Assembly: GCA_963829235.1 (NCBI GenBank)
Contig: CAWHIF010000012.1
Span: 62,001 to 126,000 of the forward strand
Source of the DNA: Bog-756 sp963829235
GTDB lineage: Bacteria > Actinomycetota > Acidimicrobiia > Acidimicrobiales > RAAP-2
Length of the DNA: 64,000 bases
Reading direction: 5' to 3'
The notes below the pieces were generated by a model. It was given only the letters and a program-made list of their open reading frames with translations. It searched no databases and was not told the DNA's origin. The stretch's first letter is position 1. Every line of letters starts with the position of its first letter. Of the stretch, positions 32,992 to 41,882 are shown piece by piece. A program made the position numbers and the translations under genes.

Positions 32992-34323
32992 TCAGCCCGC
33001 CATCTTCCCGGGGGCGCCGGTACCGGCGGCCCGGCCGAGGGATGTCGCCAAGAAGTCAGACACCTGCTTGGACCAGAGGTAGCCGACGTGGTTGCCCGAG
33101 TACCACGAGATGCGAGGTTCGCCCCAGTGCTCCCACAGTCGCTGCGCCTGTTCCGGGGTGGCCAGCCGGTCCCCGTAGCCGGCGAAGATGAACCGTCGAT
33201 CGAAGGGCACCTTGGCTTCGAATCGCAGCGGGGACACTACCCGATAGACGTTCTCGGCCGCACCGCCCATGATGCGGTGCTCGATCGACCGGGCCTGGAT
33301 GTGGCGGGGGCTGTGTCGATGGAAGAGCGCAGGGAAGTCCGACACCGGGATGCCGACGATAACGGCATCCATGTCGTCCTCAATTCCGGCCAGCAGAGCG
33401 GCCGTGTAGCCACCCAGGGAAACGCCGTAGAGACTGATCGAGGTGGCCCCCTCATCGCGAACCAGCCTGATCAGCCGGCGGATGTCCCAGATGGCCTGGG
33501 TCAACCCGTGGACCGCGTTCATTAGCTCGAAGGAGAGCAACGGCTCCCCACTGATCAAGGTGACCCGCCGGGGGCCGTGCAAGGGCAGCACGGGCATCGC
33601 CACGTTCATGCCGAGCTCGCCGTGGATCCTGGAGGCCTCTAGCCCCCGGAAGTCCATGAACGGGAAGCCCATGCAGAACCCGTGGACGGCGATCACCCAG
33701 GGACGGGGCCCGCCGGCGTGGCGGAGCACGACCGCCGAGGCGGTCCGGTTGGGCTTGAATGCCGTCCAGCGTTCACGACCCGGCTCCCCGGCATGGGGCT
33801 CAAACCCACTCTCCCAATTCAGTCGTTCGTAGTCGATGCCCATCGCCCACCCCCGGCTCAGGGACACGTCCCGATCGGAGAGGGCCGGGGGCGTCCGGTG
33901 GTAGGAGAAGGGGTCCTGAATCCACCCGTTCCGGGTGAATAGGGCATCGGCATCGGCCAATTCGGTCGCCACCCGCTTGTAATCCCCCGGGAGCGGGAAC
34001 CGGCGGGGCGTGAGGGCCACGGCCAAGAGGGCCTCGTCCATGGCCACCTGAGCGGCCAGGCCGATCGAGAGGTGGGGAGCCGGCAGTGACTCCGAGACCT
34101 CGCCTCGGAGCAGCGCGGATCCGACGAAGTGGAGCGTGCGCGGGATGGCGCGGGTGGCGCGGACGACCGATCGCCGATGGAGGAACCCAGCCAGAGCGCG
34201 AAACGACCTGGTGAGAGTCCCCAGCGGTCCCTTCGACGCGTCGAACTCCCGACGATCGGCTTCCGAGGGCTCCGGATCGGCCCTCTGCCGGCTGATCGGT
34301 GCGTCTCGCTCGATCTCACCCAT
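32992..34323 (-). CDS. Alpha/beta hydrolase
   Basis: A 443-residue protein. The hydrolase core shows WVIAVHGFCMGFPFMDFRG (oxyanion region), the nucleophile elbow GVSLGG, and a late GNHVGYLW with the likely catalytic histidine. The long N-terminal region (about 1-200) is not recognised. GGGAGG lies just before the ATG. It is first in an operon with WS/DGAT paralog 1, so a lipase or acyl-ester-releasing role is plausible. Confidence 0.85.
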   Translation of the reverse strand: MGEIERDAPISRQRADPEPSEADRREFDASKGPLGTLTRSFRALAGFLHRRSVVRATRAIPRTLHFVGSALLRGEVSESLPAPHLSIGLAAQVAMDEALLAVALTPRRFPLPGDYKRVATELADADALFTRNGWIQDPFSYHRTPPALSDRDVSLSRGWAMGIDYERLNWESGFEPHAGEPGRERWTAFKPNRTASAVVLRHAGGPRPWVIAVHGFCMGFPFMDFRGLEASRIHGELGMNVAMPVLPLHGPRRVTLISGEPLLSFELMNAVHGLTQAIWDIRRLIRLVRDEGATSISLYGVSLGGYTAALLAGIEDDMDAVIVGIPVSDFPALFHRHSPRHIQARSIEHRIMGGAAENVYRVVSPLRFEAKVPFDRRFIFAGYGDRLATPEQAQRLWEHWGEPRISWYSGNHVGYLWSKQVSDFLATSLGRAAGTGAPGKMAG

Positions 34324-34439
34324 CGGCCCTCCCTGAATCGGCCCGCTTTCCGTACGGCAGGCCAGTCACTTGGCATGCTAGGAGCCGGGATAGGGTCGTC
34401 GGCAGGGCCAGAAGACCCATTGGCGACCTGGGGACGGCC

Positions 34440-36059
34440 ATGGAATTCAATCTTGCAGATCTGTTCGAGAGCGTCGCAGACAGCGTGCGGGACCAGACGG
34501 CGATGGTCTCGGGAGCCCGTCGCCTGAGCTATTCCCAGTTGGACCGGCGGGCCAACCGGTTGGCCCACTACCTCGAGACTGCGGGCGTCGGTCCTGGTGA
34601 TCGGTTCGGAGTCCAGCTGGCCAACGGCACCGAGTACCTCGAAGTGATGCTGGCCTGCTTCAAGATTCGGGCCGTACCTGTCAACGTCAACTACCGCTAC
34701 GTGGCCGCGGAACTGGAGTATCTCTACCAGGATGCCGGATTGGTCGGCCTCGTGTTTCACAGCCGATTCGGGCCGGCGGTGTCCGCCGCCCTGGAAAGCA
34801 GGCACGAGTGGCGTGCTGTTCTCGAGGTGGGCGACGGATCGGACGCTACGGGCTCGTGGGACGAATACGAGTCCGTCCTCGCGGCCCAGTCCGAGGACCG
34901 GGGCTTCGGTCCTCGTCGTGCTGACGACCTTTACTGCGTCTACACCGGGGGCACCACCGGGATGCCCAAAGGAGTGCTCTGGCGACACGAGGGAATTTTC
35001 TTCGCAGCCATGGGCGGAGGCGACCCCCTCTCGCTCGGCAACCATGTCACAGCGCCCGAGGAGCTGGCCGAGCGGGTGCTGCGCCCGGGGATCACCGCCC
35101 TGGCCATCCCCCCGTTCATGCATGCGGCCGGGCACTGGCTGGCGTTCTCCACCTTGTTCGGCGGCGGCAAGGTCGTGACCCTTGACCGAGGGGTGTTTGA
35201 CCCCTTGGCCGTCTGGCGCCTGGTGGAAGAAGAGGGGGTGAATGCCCTGGTGGTGGTGGGTGACGCCATGGCCCGGCCCCTGCTCGACGAATTGGTCGCT
35301 GCGCCGGATAGATATGACCTCTCGTCCCTGATGGCCGTCGGGTCGGGAGGGGCGCTCCTCTCGCCCTCAACGAAGGCCCAGCTGGCGGGGTTGTTGCCCG
35401 GATGCCTAGTCGCTGACCGCTTCGGCTCCTCGGAGACGGGCCAAGTAGGTGGGGCGCAGGCCCCCGGCGATCCCTACGGACCACCTCATCTGCAGGTGGA
35501 CGGCGAGACCGACGTGTTCGACGACGATCTCCGGCCGGTTGCCCCGGGGTCGGGCGCCATCGGGCACCTCGGTCGGAGTGGACATGTGCCTCTTGGCTAC
35601 CTCGGGGATCCCACCAGCACCTCAAGGACCTTCGTGGAACGTGAGGGCCGGCGATGGGCCCTCCCCGGAGACCTGGCCACGGTGGAGTCCGACGGGACCA
35701 TCACTGTGCTGGGCCGTGGCTCCCTGTGCGTCAACACCGGGGGCGAGAAGGTGTTTCCCGACGAGGTGGAAGCGGTCCTGAAGGACCATCCCAACGTCGC
35801 CGACGCCATCGTGGTCGGCGTTCCCGATCTCAACTTCGGCGAACGGGTCGCTGCTCTCGTCCAGCTGAGGCCTGAGCACCATGTCGACGCCGATGGTCTG
35901 GCCCGGCATGCGCGGGAGCGGCTGAGCTCGTACAAGGTTCCCCGGGAGATCATCGTCGTGGAGGAGATCCGTCGCTCGCCCAGTGGCAAGCCCGACTATC
36001 CATGGGCCAAGGAGTTCGCCGAACGTCACCTCGGAAGGAGTTCTGACCCGCGCATCTAG
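34440..36059 (+). CDS. Acyl-CoA synthetase (FadD-like, AMP-forming)
   Basis: A 539-residue ANL enzyme that activates fatty acids to acyl-CoA. The P-loop is YTGGTTGMPKGVLW (168-181); the adenine region is DRFGSSETGQ; hinge and C-domain are LGRGSLCVNTGGEKVFPDEV and PSGKPDYPW (catalytic Lys near the end). The ATG at 34440 has a GGGGA tract upstream. It is divergent from the hydrolase/WS-DGAT operon, sharing a 116-bp promoter region, and would supply acyl-CoA to it. Its stop overlaps that of the convergent acyltransferase. Confidence 0.93.
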   Translation: MEFNLADLFESVADSVRDQTAMVSGARRLSYSQLDRRANRLAHYLETAGVGPGDRFGVQLANGTEYLEVMLACFKIRAVPVNVNYRYVAAELEYLYQDAGLVGLVFHSRFGPAVSAALESRHEWRAVLEVGDGSDATGSWDEYESVLAAQSEDRGFGPRRADDLYCVYTGGTTGMPKGVLWRHEGIFFAAMGGGDPLSLGNHVTAPEELAERVLRPGITALAIPPFMHAAGHWLAFSTLFGGGKVVTLDRGVFDPLAVWRLVEEEGVNALVVVGDAMARPLLDELVAAPDRYDLSSLMAVGSGGALLSPSTKAQLAGLLPGCLVADRFGSSETGQVGGAQAPGDPYGPPHLQVDGETDVFDDDLRPVAPGSGAIGHLGRSGHVPLGYLGDPTSTSRTFVEREGRRWALPGDLATVESDGTITVLGRGSLCVNTGGEKVFPDEVEAVLKDHPNVADAIVVGVPDLNFGERVAALVQLRPEHHVDADGLARHARERLSSYKVPREIIVVEEIRRSPSGKPDYPWAKEFAERHLGRSSDPRI

Positions 36060-36994
36060 CCGAGCACAGGGAAGCGCCGCTCACTAGCCAGGCGGTTGAG
36101 CACACTCTGCATGGTGGAGGTCAGTTCGTCGTAACAGCGCCGGACGATCTGGTCGTCCTCGGCCGCATCCGGACCGTACTGCTTCGACCAGTCGATGGGC
36201 TCGCACAGTTCCACGGTGATCTTGGCGGGCAGCGGCAGTGTGGGGATTCCTCCTGGGACGAGCCCGAAGGGCGGGCCGAACACCAGAGGCATCACCTTGA
36301 TACGGAACATCCGATCAAGGCCGAGTCTCCTGGCCACCCACTCCCCTCGAGCCAACACGACCACGGTCTCGTGGGCGCCGACGGAGACAGCGGGGACCAC
36401 GGGCACCTGGAGCCGCAACGCGAGTCGGACGACGCCGGCTCTCTTGCCGAAGTCGATGTGGTTGCGATCCCACCAGGGACGGAACACCTCGTAGTCGCCG
36501 CCGGGGTAGTCGATCAAGATCCCGCCGCCCCGGAGGATCCCCTCTGCCCCAGCCGGTGTGGCGTCGATCGCACCGGACCGCCTCAGCGCCGATCCAACTC
36601 CGGGGATCCCCAAGAGGAAAGAGTGGAACAGCGCGTAGACGGGCTCGTCTGTTCCCCGCTCGCGCCACCACGCGGTCAACAGAACAGGAAGATCCGGTGG
36701 CATTTGGCCTCCCGAGTGGTTTCCCACCACGAGGAACGGACCTCGTTCGGGCAGCCGATCGAAACCCCTCACCTCAGAGCGGAAGTAGGAAGAGAAACGC
36801 TCCAGTACCGGACGGACCGTACCGAGGAACGCCACGTCTCGGGCCGATCCGACCCACGGGTCCGTCCTGTTGGCGCTCGCAACCACGCACCAACTATGCA
36901 CCCTTGGCCGGCGCGGAGGCATCGAGGCGGGGTCGCCAAGGCAGGCGGCCGGAATTTGGGACCTTCGGCCCTGGGTCAGGGAAGGCAGAGCCAT
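36056..36994 (-). CDS. PlsC-like lysophospholipid acyltransferase
   Basis: About 312 residues. The acyltransferase block has NHSGGQMPPDLP (a variant of NHxxxxD) and the later IDYPGGDYEVFRP, where most PlsC proteins have an EGxR or FPEG motif. Similar PGG-type proteins are common in actinobacteria and are thought to acylate glycerolipids. The start is uncertain: ATG at 36994, a GTG one codon earlier, or a later ATG near PPRRPRV. It overlaps the stop of the acyl-CoA synthetase by four bases. Confidence 0.83.
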   Translation of the reverse strand: MALPSLTQGRRSQIPAACLGDPASMPPRRPRVHSWCVVASANRTDPWVGSARDVAFLGTVRPVLERFSSYFRSEVRGFDRLPERGPFLVVGNHSGGQMPPDLPVLLTAWWRERGTDEPVYALFHSFLLGIPGVGSALRRSGAIDATPAGAEGILRGGGILIDYPGGDYEVFRPWWDRNHIDFGKRAGVVRLALRLQVPVVPAVSVGAHETVVVLARGEWVARRLGLDRMFRIKVMPLVFGPPFGLVPGGIPTLPLPAKITVELCEPIDWSKQYGPDAAEDDQIVRRCYDELTSTMQSVLNRLASERRFPVLG

Positions 36995-37134
36995 CACGGT
37001 CGAGGTAGGGGCAGCCGATGAAGGGAGGCGCCATGAACGCTCAGGTCGCTGAGCGAAAGGTCGTTACGAACCAGGAAACAGATCAGCCCTTCCCCGGCAG
37101 GGCTCGAAACACCCGGGAGCGCTCGACGTGGCCT

Positions 37135-37183
37135 GCATTGGGGCATTCTGAAACGTCAGCCAGCATCGGGGCATTTTGAAACG
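37135..37183. repeat. Pair of 21-bp near-identical direct repeats
   Basis: 37135-37155 and 37163-37183 share GGGGCATT then TGAAACG with two differences, 28 bp apart. They lie 75 bp before the TauD-like gene. They could be protein-binding sites or remnants of a mobile element end. Confidence 0.6.
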
Positions 37184-37258
37184 ACCATCGAGTGGCCATT
37201 GCACTATGGGAGAGCTGGTCTCTGGCACGCCTTTCCCCCGGATGAGAGGATTCGAGCG

Positions 37259-38128
37259 ATGGATTTGGACGTGCGTCCCATAGCAGGTGCGCTCGGTGCC
37301 TTGGTCACTGGCGTGGACCTCACCAAGATCGATAACAGCGAGCAACTCGACAGGGTGCGTGAGGCGCTGGCACAGTACCTCGTCGTCTTCCTCCCTGACC
37401 AGGAGATGGGTCTGGACGATCTCGAGCGAGTGACCGACCTCCTCGGCGGAAGGGACACCACCCCGTTTGTGACACCGTTGGAGGACCGGCCGTTTGTCAT
37501 CCGGGTGGTCAAAGAGCCCACCGATCAGCTCAACTTCGCCAACGCCTGGCACAGCGACCTGAGCTATCTCCCCGCGCCACCCTCTTACACCTTGCTCCAC
37601 GCTGTCGAGGTCCCGCCCTTCGGGGGAGACACGATCTGGTCGAACCAGTATCTGGCCTACGAATCGCTTTCACGGGGCCTGAAAGAGACCCTCGCCGAGC
37701 TTCGGGCCGTGCACTCGGCAGGCATGGCGTACGGCACGGGCGGACTCTTGGACCAGGTGAAGGACCTCACGTCCATGGCCATCGCTCCCTCACCGGAGGC
37801 GTTCAAGGAGCAAAGCCATCCTGCGGTCATCGAGCATCCCGTGACCCATCGGGCGGCGTTGTTCGTGAACCCCGTGTACACGACGAGATTCGAAGGCTGG
37901 AGTCCCACCGAGTCCCAACCGTTACTCGATTACCTCTACCGCCACGCCACCAACGAGAACTTCACATGCCGCTTCCGCTGGGCACCGCACACGCTGGCGA
38001 TCTGGGACAACCGCTCAACGATGCACAATGCTCTCAACGACTACTTGGGTGTGCGCCGAGAGATGTTTCGCACCAGCGTCAAAGGCTCCGCTCCTATGCC
38101 TCGCCGCTCTGACGGAGCCGCGGTGTGA
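37259..38128 (+). CDS. TauD/TfdA family dioxygenase
   Basis: A 289-residue Fe(II)/2-oxoglutarate dioxygenase. Metal ligands are His98 and Asp100 (AWHSDLSY) and a late histidine (about 256, WDNRSTMHNALNDY); the 2-oxoglutarate arginine follows in RREMFRTSVKG. AGAGGA lies eight bases before the ATG. Family members oxidise taurine, alkyl sulfates, carnitine-like compounds or aromatic acids. The aminotransferase and permease downstream suggest an amine or amino-acid substrate. Confidence 0.9.
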   Translation: MDLDVRPIAGALGALVTGVDLTKIDNSEQLDRVREALAQYLVVFLPDQEMGLDDLERVTDLLGGRDTTPFVTPLEDRPFVIRVVKEPTDQLNFANAWHSDLSYLPAPPSYTLLHAVEVPPFGGDTIWSNQYLAYESLSRGLKETLAELRAVHSAGMAYGTGGLLDQVKDLTSMAIAPSPEAFKEQSHPAVIEHPVTHRAALFVNPVYTTRFEGWSPTESQPLLDYLYRHATNENFTCRFRWAPHTLAIWDNRSTMHNALNDYLGVRREMFRTSVKGSAPMPRRSDGAAV

Positions 38129-38325
38129 TGGATCGGGCGCCGATCCCGGACACGAGCTTCGTGGCGATGCCTGAGGGAATGCCCGCTCCCGCCGACGTCC
38201 CGAAGGTACGCGGCACCTGCCTCGATCGGCGCGATCACCTTTTCCTCCATCTTTTCGGTGTGGGCCGGAGGGGTGTGGTCGCAGCGGCTCGGCGCTCGCC
38301 TCGGCCCCGGAGGTAGGGTCGCTCC

Positions 38326-39684
38326 ATGGACAACAACCGCACCGCCGGCGGTTGGGCCGAGGGACTCGATTTCGTCCCGGACCCCGCCGCAAAGAGACAC
38401 GCGCTCGAGCAGTTCGCCACCTACCTGAACCCCCAGAAGGTCCGGGTGATGCGTGCCGCCGGGCTCGACATCATCGAGGCGCAGCGGTCCGGTCCCTGGG
38501 TCTGGGACCTCGACGGCCGCCGGTTCCTCGACTGCTTCACCTCGGCGGGCTCGTTCAACGTGGGCCGGCGCAATCCCCGCATCGTGGCCGCCGCCCACGC
38601 GGCCATCGACCGACTCGATCACGGCAACTTTCTCCTCTGCTCGAGAGAGAAGGCCGAGCTGGCGGCCAAGCTGGCAGAGATCACCCCTGGGGAGCTCAGC
38701 TGCACCATGTTCGGCACCGGCGGGGGCGAAGCCGTCGACTTCGCCATCAAGGTGGCACGGGGCTCGACGGGCCGGCCCCGCATCGTCTCGTCGGTCAACG
38801 GCTACCACGGCCATACCGGGTTCGCCCTGTCGGCCGCCGGCCGGGGGGCCTTCCGCCAGCCCTTCGAGCCGCTGATGCCCGAGTTCGCTCAGGTGCCTTT
38901 CGGGGACACCGACGCCATGGCCGCTGCGGTCGACGAGCAGACGGCGGCCGTGCTCCTTGAGCCGATCCAGGGCGAGGGCGGGATCGTGATGCCGCCACCG
39001 GGCTACCTGGCTGCGGTGCGCGCCATCTGCGACCGGGCCGGGGCCCTTCTGATCCTCGACGAGATCCAGACCGGCCTGGGCCGGACCGGGCGCTGGTGGG
39101 CCGGTGAGCACTTCGACGTGGTCCCCGACATCATGACCATCGCCAAGTCCCTGGGCGGATCGCTCGTGCCCATCTCGGCCACCGTGTTCACCGAGGAGGT
39201 CCGGGAGTTCATGATCCCCAACCCCTTCATCCACCTGTCGACGTTCGGTGGCTCGGACGTCGCCTGTACGGTGGCCCTCGAGGTGATCGCCGTCATCGAG
39301 GAGACCGACCTGGTGGCCCACGCCGCCGCCATGGGTGAGCGGCTCTTCGCCGGACTCGACTCGATCGCCGACGCCCATCCCGGGGTGATCTCCGAGGTGC
39401 GGGGCATCGGCCTCATGGCTGGTGTGGAGTACGTCGAGGACTCCATGGGGCCGCGCATGTCCTACCACCTGGCCAGCCACGGCGTCCTGGCTGTCTACAG
39501 CGGCAACCAGCCAGCGGTCATGCGTCTCATGCCCTCGCTGGTGGTGGAGGAGGCCGAGGTGGACTTCCTCCTCGAGGCGCTCGACGCTGCCATCGCCGAT
39601 CTCGAGTCGGGGGCCGGGCCCGAGGAGACCGCACCGAAGCGGCCACGCCGCCGGCCGGCACGGCCGGCCGCGACCGCGAGCTGA
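38326..39684 (+). CDS. Class III pyridoxal-phosphate aminotransferase
   Basis: A 452-residue enzyme of the ornithine/putrescine/acetylornithine type. The cofactor lysine is in TIAKSLGGS (about Lys274); LILDEIQTGLGRTGRWW is the conserved aspartate region; FGTGGGEAVDFAIKVAR binds phosphate. A basic Pro/Ala tail of about 25 residues (PKRPRRRPARPAATAS) is unusual. TAGGGT ends six bases before the ATG, suggesting a leaderless transcript. It heads an operon with the SCP2 protein and permease. Confidence 0.92.
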   Translation: MDNNRTAGGWAEGLDFVPDPAAKRHALEQFATYLNPQKVRVMRAAGLDIIEAQRSGPWVWDLDGRRFLDCFTSAGSFNVGRRNPRIVAAAHAAIDRLDHGNFLLCSREKAELAAKLAEITPGELSCTMFGTGGGEAVDFAIKVARGSTGRPRIVSSVNGYHGHTGFALSAAGRGAFRQPFEPLMPEFAQVPFGDTDAMAAAVDEQTAAVLLEPIQGEGGIVMPPPGYLAAVRAICDRAGALLILDEIQTGLGRTGRWWAGEHFDVVPDIMTIAKSLGGSLVPISATVFTEEVREFMIPNPFIHLSTFGGSDVACTVALEVIAVIEETDLVAHAAAMGERLFAGLDSIADAHPGVISEVRGIGLMAGVEYVEDSMGPRMSYHLASHGVLAVYSGNQPAVMRLMPSLVVEEAEVDFLLEALDAAIADLESGAGPEETAPKRPRRRPARPAATAS

Positions 39685-39692
39685 GGGGGCCG

Positions 39693-40052
39693 ATGGCGAA
39701 CTGGGACGAACTTGCGGAGGCACTCGCCGACTACACGGTCAGCTGCAACGAGAACGCGCGCCTGCGCAAGATGCAGCGCGACTGGTCGCGGATCCTGCAC
39801 TTCATCTGCTCGGACACCGGCATCACCTTCTCGATGGAGGTGGACCACGGCGAGATCCTGTCCACCCCCGAGGGCCATGTGGGCACGCCGGACATCGTGG
39901 TCACGACCGAGTCGGAGACGTTCTGCGACATGTTCTGGGGTGACCTCAACCCGGTACAGAAGTACCTGCGGGGGGAGATCAAGGTGAAGGGTTCCCAGGA
40001 GGACGTCATGCGCCTGGACGCCATCAGCTACGTGATCTGGCCCGACTCCTGA
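39693..40052 (+). CDS. SCP2 sterol-binding-like protein
   Basis: A 119-residue SCP2-fold protein (SMEVDHGEILSTPEG, then TESETFCDMFWGDLNPVQKY and GEIKVKGSQEDVMRLD). The fold binds lipids or fatty acyl groups in a hydrophobic tunnel. It starts 8 bp after the aminotransferase stop and ends 13 bp before the permease, so it belongs to the operon. The link between an SCP2 protein and amine metabolism is unexplained. Confidence 0.85.
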   Translation: MANWDELAEALADYTVSCNENARLRKMQRDWSRILHFICSDTGITFSMEVDHGEILSTPEGHVGTPDIVVTTESETFCDMFWGDLNPVQKYLRGEIKVKGSQEDVMRLDAISYVIWPDS

Positions 40053-40065
40053 TGCCCGGCTCCTG

Positions 40066-41583
40066 ATGCCCAGCGCCGAACTGGCGCAACCGGTTGCCCA
40101 GGCCCTACGCCGCTCGGTCGGGACGGCGACGGCCACCGCCACCTCGGCCGGCCTCGCCTTCGCCGCCATCGACTACCTGGGCGTCGTGTCGGTGCTCGCC
40201 TACGCTCCCGGGGCCACCGCGGCCGTGGCCATCCTCGTCGGCGGTCTCATCGTCCTGCTGGTATCGGGGATCTTCTCCGAGCTGAACGGGCTGTATCCGA
40301 CAGCGGCAGGGATCCGGCTGTATCTCGGTCGGGCCGTGGGCCTGCGCACCTCGCTGTCGGTCACCTTCACCTACATGATCACGGTCGTGCTGGTCATCGC
40401 GGCCGATGCCTTTCTGATCGGGGCCGCTGTCCGCCACGTGCTCCACGAGCCCGCGGTGCTGGCCTACGTGTGGATCGCCGTCCTGCTCGGCGTGGCGCTC
40501 GCCGCCAACCTCCTTGGCGTGCGCCTCGCCGGCTGGGTGCAGACGGTCGTGACCTACACCGTGCTCACCGGCACGGTGGTGCTGTCGGTGATCGCCCTTT
40601 TCCACGTTGGAAGCACCTTCCACCACCCGCTGAACCTCTTCGGCCAGGGCAGCTTCTCGGGCGTCCAGGCCATCGCCTTCGCGCTCTTTCTCTACGCCGC
40701 CTTCGAGTGGGTGACCACCACCGCCGAGGAGGCGAGGGGCCCCCGGGTCATCACCCGGGCCCTCTTCATCGCCCCGGTGCTGATCTGGATCACCTCCACG
40801 CTGTTCGCCCTGGCCCTGAGCCACCTGGTGCCCTACTCCAGCCTCCACGGCAGCGCCTACCCCCAGTTGCTCCTCGGGCAGGCCGCCCTCGGGACGGTGG
40901 GAGAGGTCTGGATGCTCGGACTGACCGTGCTGACCGCCCTGAACACCTTCAACGGGGGCTTCCTGGTTGCATCGCGCTTCATCTACGCCGCCGCCCGGGA
41001 GGGCAACCTCCCCCGCCAGTTCGCCTGGCTCAACTTGCAGGCCGTCCCATGGCTGGCCGTGACCACCCTGGCCGTGGTCGCTGCCGTCGTCGCCGCCGTC
41101 GTCTTCGCTACCGGCCAGTGGCTGCTGCTGGTTGCCGTCGGCGCCGCCCTCGAGTCGGGCATCTACGCCATCGCCGCGCTGTGCCTGGTCGTCCTGCGGC
41201 GGCGCGAGACACGCGAGCGCCCGTTCAGGCTCATCGCCGGAAAGCCGCTGGCGGTGTTCGGCATCGTGATCTTCACCATCTTGTTCTTTGCCACCGGGTT
41301 CTCCGACCCGAAGAATGCCCGGCACTTCTCGGTCGCCCCGATCGGCGTGATCGCGGTACTGGCCGCCCTTTCCACTGGCTACGTCCTGATCTTCGTGCCG
41401 AAGCTTCGGGCGGCGGCCGCAGCCCGGCAGGCGACCGCCCGTCCCCGTCGCCGACCACCTCGACCCGACGGCGGGTCCCCCGCGCCGGCCGCCCCGACCG
41501 CTGCTCCCGATATCACGGAAGATCCCGCCGGACAGGCCGCGCCGGCGGAGGCAGCGGTCCCCCCGATCCCGGGCGAATCCTGA
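40066..41583 (+). CDS. APC family amino acid/amine permease
   Basis: A 505-residue transporter with about twelve hydrophobic segments. The first (GLAFAAIDYLGVVSVLAYAP) carries the unwound substrate-binding region; AFALFLYAAFEWVTTTAEEA is the sixth. The cytoplasmic tail (from about 450) is Arg/Pro/Ala-rich. Amino acids or polyamines are likely substrates. Two pieces of this gene recur, rearranged, at 56.4-56.5 kb. Confidence 0.9.
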   Translation: MPSAELAQPVAQALRRSVGTATATATSAGLAFAAIDYLGVVSVLAYAPGATAAVAILVGGLIVLLVSGIFSELNGLYPTAAGIRLYLGRAVGLRTSLSVTFTYMITVVLVIAADAFLIGAAVRHVLHEPAVLAYVWIAVLLGVALAANLLGVRLAGWVQTVVTYTVLTGTVVLSVIALFHVGSTFHHPLNLFGQGSFSGVQAIAFALFLYAAFEWVTTTAEEARGPRVITRALFIAPVLIWITSTLFALALSHLVPYSSLHGSAYPQLLLGQAALGTVGEVWMLGLTVLTALNTFNGGFLVASRFIYAAAREGNLPRQFAWLNLQAVPWLAVTTLAVVAAVVAAVVFATGQWLLLVAVGAALESGIYAIAALCLVVLRRRETRERPFRLIAGKPLAVFGIVIFTILFFATGFSDPKNARHFSVAPIGVIAVLAALSTGYVLIFVPKLRAAAAARQATARPRRRPPRPDGGSPAPAAPTAAPDITEDPAGQAAPAEAAVPPIPGES

Positions 41584-41622
41584 GATCCCACCGGCCCTAG
41601 GTCAGGAATACGAAATCGGGCG

Positions 41623-41694
41623 ATGCGCTACCCGCAATTCAGTATCGCCTCGCCAGAGGAGCAGTCGGTCGTCCTCAGCGTGCAAAACTAAGTG
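41623..41694 (+). repeat. Intergenic repeat shared with 56.56-56.63 kb
   Basis: About 72 bp after the permease stop are closely similar to 56562-56632, including the exact run AGCAGTCGGTCGTCCTCAGC. The copy here has a degenerate palindrome (GTCCTCAGC without a good right arm). Confidence 0.85.
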
Positions 41695-41882
41695 CGTCGG
41701 CATTGGCGGTTCGGCGTCCGGATATTGGGTGACCCACAACAGGCATATGGGGCAACCTGATGATCGCTCACAGTCCGTTTTCCGGCAATTTCGAGCGGTA
41801 AGGAGGCTCCCGCGAGGACCCCCGTGTACGCCTGTTGCCGGAGGCCGATCACTGGTGAGGCTTGTTCGGTACGGTGGTGGCG

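Noticed and set aside
38041..39723. 560-codon minus-strand frame opposite the aminotransferase
   Set aside because: Antisense shadow rich in Gly, His and Asp; the plus-strand aminotransferase has all family motifs.
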